In this document: positions 50,523-53,389 of the stretch, one piece after another | How positions within the stretch are numbered: the stretch's first letter is position 1 | Layout of the letters: the number at the start of each line of letters is the position of its first letter | Assembly: GCA_900551965.1 (NCBI GenBank) | Contig: URYF01000004.1 | Span: 1 to 53,389 of the forward strand | Source of the DNA: an uncultured bacterium | Lineage (GTDB): Bacteria; Cyanobacteriota; Vampirovibrionia; Gastranaerophilales; Gastranaerophilaceae | DNA length: 53,389 bases | Direction: 5' to 3' | Program-made: the position numbers and the translations under genes | The notes under the pieces: model-generated | Databases searched by the model: none | What the model saw: only the letters and a program-made list of their open reading frames with translations | What the model was told of the DNA's origin: nothing

Positions 50523-51182
50523 CTAGTCGTTTATTACTTCCAAAAGTCTTTCCCAAACCTCATCAATAGAACCTTCTGCATTAATAGTTCTTAGCTTGCC
50601 TTTATTTTTATAATAATCAATTAACGGTGCTGTTTGTTGGAAATATGTTTTAAATCTTGCTTTAGCAATTTCTTCGTTATCATCTTTTCGTTGGACTAAT
50701 TTGCCTCCGCACTTATCACAAACACCTTCAACTTTTGTCGGCTTATATTTTAAATTATAAATTTCACCACAAACAGGACAAGAACGGCGATTAACAATTC
50801 TGGAAATCAGAACATCTTGATTAAGGTCAAAATAAACTGCTCTGAAATCAACTTCTGCAGAGCCATTAATATCTGAATTAATTACCTCAAGCATATCAGC
50901 CTGCTCAACACTTCTCGGATAACCATCTAGAATGTAACCATTCTTGCAATCATCTTCAGATAATCTGTCTTTAATAATTGAAGCTACAAGCTCAACAGGA
51001 ACCAAATTACCTTTATCAATATATGTCTTTGCAATTTTACCGTTTGGTGATTCTTTTTGAATTTCTGCCCTTAGCAATGAGCCCGTATCAACATGAGGCA
51101 AACCTAAAAATTCAGCCAATTTTGTTGTCTGAGTACCTTTTCCACATGCCGGAGGTCCTAAAAAAATAAGTTCTTTTTTCAT
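50523..51182 (-). CDS. adk: Adenylate kinase with zinc-binding lid
   Basis: Adk interconverts ATP, ADP and AMP. The ATG at 51182 (after AAGAGTG) gives 219 aa; an ATG 18 codons upstream lacks support. The P-loop GPPACGKGT (about residues 8-16), DGYPRS (about 87-92) and a four-cysteine zinc site in the lid (CPVC and CDKC) are clear. The zinc lid is the long form common in Firmicutes and some other groups. It ends before the terminator at 50457-50498. Confidence 0.95.
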   Translation of the reverse strand: MKKELIFLGPPACGKGTQTTKLAEFLGLPHVDTGSLLRAEIQKESPNGKIAKTYIDKGNLVPVELVASIIKDRLSEDDCKNGYILDGYPRSVEQADMLEVINSDINGSAEVDFRAVYFDLNQDVLISRIVNRRSCPVCGEIYNLKYKPTKVEGVCDKCGGKLVQRKDDNEEIAKARFKTYFQQTAPLIDYYKNKGKLRTINAEGSIDEVWERLLEVIND

Positions 51183-51311
51183 GATATCACTCTTTTCTAT
51201 ATCTGTATAAATTTTTTTATTTTCAACAATATTCATATTAAATACTCTTTTCTATTCTTAATTTTAATCACCAGCTGTATTGTACATCAATATCATTTCT
51301 ATTTCAACCGC

Positions 51312-51336
51312 GAAAAACAACAGTAAAGCTACTGTC
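51312..51336 (-). terminator. Terminator after metG
   Basis: On the minus strand ACAGTA (51335-51330) pairs with TACTGT (51325-51320) around a 4-nt loop. TGTTTTT follows. It lies 30 nt after the metG stop. Confidence 0.65.
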
Positions 51337-51365
51337 GCCTTTTTCGCAATGTTAATCCTGTAAAC

Positions 51366-52946
51366 TTAAACTTTTACAGCTTTTGACTTATCAGCCAATT
51401 CACTGTCAACTCTTAAAAATACAGGGTGGATTTCATCTTTTGAAATCAATTTGCCTGCTTTTATATTACCAATTTTAATATCATCAAGTTTTACTGACAA
51501 ATCATAAGACAATTGTTTTGCCATATCTGCAGCAATATTTGGACAATATGGATAAATTAAAGAAGAAACTACACACATAACCTCCAGAACTGTAGCCAAA
51601 ACCTGACCGCATTCTTTCATTTTTTCTTCTTTTGCAAGTGTCCAAGGTGCATTGTCTGTTACAAATTTATTTGTGGCATCAACAATGGAGATAATTTCCT
51701 GCGCAGCTTCTTGAATTTCAAAATGGTTAAAATGATTTTCAACAATTTTAATAGTTCCTAAAGCTGTCCTTATCAAACTTTCAGCCTCTTTTGAACGATT
51801 AGTTATAAATTCTTCTTTTACTTCACCATCAAAATATTTAACAAGCATTGAAAGTGTTCTATTCAACAAGTTGCCCATACTGTTTGCAAGATGAGCATTC
51901 ACTTTTTCTTTGAAATCCTGATCGGAATAATTGCCGTCACGTCCGCAAGGAGCTGATGTTGCCATATAATATCTGAATGCATCCGGCTGAGCTAATTCAA
52001 AATTCTCCAAAACAGATGTAGGAGATACAACATTACCTAACGATTTTGACATTTTGGTTTCATCTATAGTAATCCAGCCGTGTGCAAAAATGTGTTTTGG
52101 AAGTGGCAGCCCTAATGCCATCAGAATTCCAATCCAGTAAATACTATGGAATTTCAAAATATCTTTCCCAATAACATGGACATCAACCGGCCATAATTGT
52201 TTATACTGTTCTGACGGATTTTCGGTATCATAACCGATTGCAGTTATATAATTTGACAACGCATCAATCCAAACATATATTGACTGTTCAGGATCATCCA
52301 ATACATCAATACCCCAGCCGACATTCGCCTTATTACGAGAAACTGAAATATCTTGAATATCTTCCAGTTGATTTAAAACCTCGTTTGCCCTGAAACTTGG
52401 AACAATAAATTCCGGATTTTCTTTGATATGTTTAATAATTGCATCTCTATATGAAGATAACTTGAAAAAGTAATTTTCTTCTTTTACAACTTCAGGTTTC
52501 TTCAAATGATCAGGACACAAACCGTCTTCTGTTAAATCTTTTGGATTTAAAAAGCACTCACAGCCTGAGCAATATAAACCTTCGTATTCATGTTTGTAAA
52601 TATCACCTTTTTCAACAAGTTTTTTAAATATCTTTTGAACAATTTTTTTATGATCTTCATCAGTTGTTCTGATAAATCTGTTATAATTAACGTCCAGCGC
52701 CTTCCATGCATCTTTGAACTTTTGAGCATTTTCATCACAAAGCTGTTTTGGTGTTTTCCCTTGTGCTGCTGAGGTTTTTTGAATCTTAATCCCGTGTTCA
52801 TCAGTACCTGTCAAGAAAAACATATTATCAGTCCTTTGAGAATAGTGTCTTGCAATAATGTCTGTCAATATTTTTTCATAAGCGTGCCCAATATGAGGAG
52901 CCCCGTTTACATAATCAATAGCCGTTGTTAAATAAAATTTGTCCAT
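51366..52946 (-). CDS. metG: Methionyl-tRNA synthetase (short form)
   Basis: MetG charges tRNA-Met. Class I signatures PHIGHAY (about residues 17-23) and KMSKS (about 300-304) are present. There is one zinc knuckle (CSGCECFL...CPDH) and an anticodon-binding helical domain. At 526 aa it lacks the C-terminal EMAP dimer domain. The ATG at 52946 begins the usual MDKFYLTTAIDYVNG, but no Shine-Dalgarno precedes it. The first 32 nt overlap the end of a truncated polymerase gene. The absence of a ribosome site fits a rearrangement or chimera just upstream. Confidence 0.95.
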   Translation of the reverse strand: MDKFYLTTAIDYVNGAPHIGHAYEKILTDIIARHYSQRTDNMFFLTGTDEHGIKIQKTSAAQGKTPKQLCDENAQKFKDAWKALDVNYNRFIRTTDEDHKKIVQKIFKKLVEKGDIYKHEYEGLYCSGCECFLNPKDLTEDGLCPDHLKKPEVVKEENYFFKLSSYRDAIIKHIKENPEFIVPSFRANEVLNQLEDIQDISVSRNKANVGWGIDVLDDPEQSIYVWIDALSNYITAIGYDTENPSEQYKQLWPVDVHVIGKDILKFHSIYWIGILMALGLPLPKHIFAHGWITIDETKMSKSLGNVVSPTSVLENFELAQPDAFRYYMATSAPCGRDGNYSDQDFKEKVNAHLANSMGNLLNRTLSMLVKYFDGEVKEEFITNRSKEAESLIRTALGTIKIVENHFNHFEIQEAAQEIISIVDATNKFVTDNAPWTLAKEEKMKECGQVLATVLEVMCVVSSLIYPYCPNIAADMAKQLSYDLSVKLDDIKIGNIKAGKLISKDEIHPVFLRVDSELADKSKAVKV

Positions 52947-53389
52947 TTGATATAGATTCTGTTTTAGGCTTATAATCGTAAATTTCTTTTATTGTGCAAG
53001 GCTCATACCCCTTAGAATGGTCTATTAAAAATTCTGCATTTACTCCAAATTCCTTATACAAAATGCTTTCGTCCATATGTGCAACACCATATAAATCCTG
53101 AACACCATATTTTTCAAGTCGCTTTGCTATACCCTTACCTACGTTCCATATATCTGTAATAGGTCTGTGATGCCATATAGTTTTCTTAAACTCATTTTCA
53201 TCAAGAAAACCTATATTGTCTGAAACGTGTTTTGCTGTTATATCCAAAGCCACTTTTGCCAAAAACAAATTAGTACCTATTCCGGCTGTAGCACAAACTC
53301 CAGTATTTTTCATAACAGCCTCCATAAGCATAACAGCAAATTCTCTTGGTGTTTTTCCATAACTGGATAAATAAGGTGTAAAATCGAAA
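52915..53389 (-). pseudogene. Y-family DNA polymerase (UvrX/UmuC-like), 3'-truncated at metG and cut by window edge
   Basis: Part of a translesion polymerase. The frame is open to the window edge and begins here within PYLSSYGKTPREFAV. It shows the palm motif CATAGIGTNLFLAKVALDI, the linker HRPITDIWNVGKGIAKRLEKYG (helix-hairpin-helix) and the early little-finger motif CTIKEIYDYKPKTESISNGQIL. In full-length relatives the little finger continues for well over 100 residues. Here the frame stops five codons after NGQIL, because the DNA has become the start of metG. The protein is thus missing its DNA-holding domain and is probably inactive. This could be a genomic deletion or insertion junction, or an assembly error. 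Confidence 0.75.

Noticed and set aside
1..53389. CRISPR arrays, tRNA genes, rRNA genes and full insertion sequences
   Set aside because: Scanned by eye on both strands; no regularly spaced repeats, no cloverleaf with TTCGA-type T-loop and no transposase frame.

Overview
The window is AT-rich, gene-dense chromosomal DNA (53,389 bp) with mixed strand use and no tRNA, rRNA, CRISPR array or transposase gene that I can see. The gene set suggests a fermentative anaerobe with a Gram-negative-type envelope. An MCE/MlaD protein and a long, E. coli-like GyrB point to that envelope, and [FeFe]-hydrogenases, FixC/FixX and asparaginase point to anaerobic fermentation. A fused VKOR-DsbA thiol oxidase, an LysA-CdaA gene pair, AFTLTE-type pseudopilins and several lineage-specific proteins with an early SFKG or AFTAN motif make a non-photosynthetic gut relative of Cyanobacteria (Melainabacteria/Vampirovibrionia, Gastranaerophilales) my best guess. 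That placement is inference.

Layout. 1-1251: nusA (cut by the edge) and rimP, with a promoter and a terminator-like hairpin in the rimP leader. 1270-4276: a large coiled-coil protein and anmK. 4277-4874: a long gene-free stretch carrying a probable structured RNA that ends at a strong minus-strand terminator. 4875-8070: two tandem WYL-type regulators facing der. 8165-11294: lineage-specific small proteins and TPR proteins, with a degenerate palindromic repeat. 11398-13162: queH and VKOR-DsbA. 13292-14900: an MshEN-like protein and asparaginase. 14887-18094: two LysM-bearing cell-wall hydrolases (GH24 lysozyme and Amidase_3). 18197-21681: upp, mlaD-like, ykgJ-like, tmk, rnpB (RNase P RNA) and a pseudopilin. 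21958-24413: a small unknown gene, a MITE-like inverted-repeat element, corA and a DMT transporter. 24456-27109: map, an RNase H-fold-like protein and a TPR membrane protein. 27221-32863: pheT, an SH3-like exported protein, a CDP-glycerol glycerophosphotransferase-like enzyme and small unknowns. 32972-36084: lysA-cdaA-yitT (c-di-AMP synthesis). 36163-39116: a small HTH-like protein and an 835-aa membrane protein. 39277-41262: fixC-fixX and an internally duplicated 125-aa protein. 41353-43899: gyrB. 44094-49015: a five-gene operon with a putative H2-sensing [FeFe]-hydrogenase (HydS), a SpoIIE-type phosphatase, two thioredoxin-like [2Fe-2S] proteins and a catalytic HydA. 49077-53389: fliI, adk, metG and a 3'-truncated Y-family DNA polymerase that runs into metG.

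How parts work together. The hydrogenase operon looks like a complete H2-sensing and H2-producing module: HydS plus a PP2C-type phosphatase as signalling arm and HydA as catalytic arm. FixC/FixX suggests flavin-based electron transfer, but its usual EtfAB partners are not in the window. The strongest candidates for undescribed biology are the structured RNA at about 4.3-4.7 kb, the small MITE-like element at about 22.4 kb, the lineage-specific secreted or membrane proteins, and the possible attenuator in front of rimP-nusA. The metG/polymerase junction at about 52.93 kb should be checked as a rearrangement or assembly chimera.
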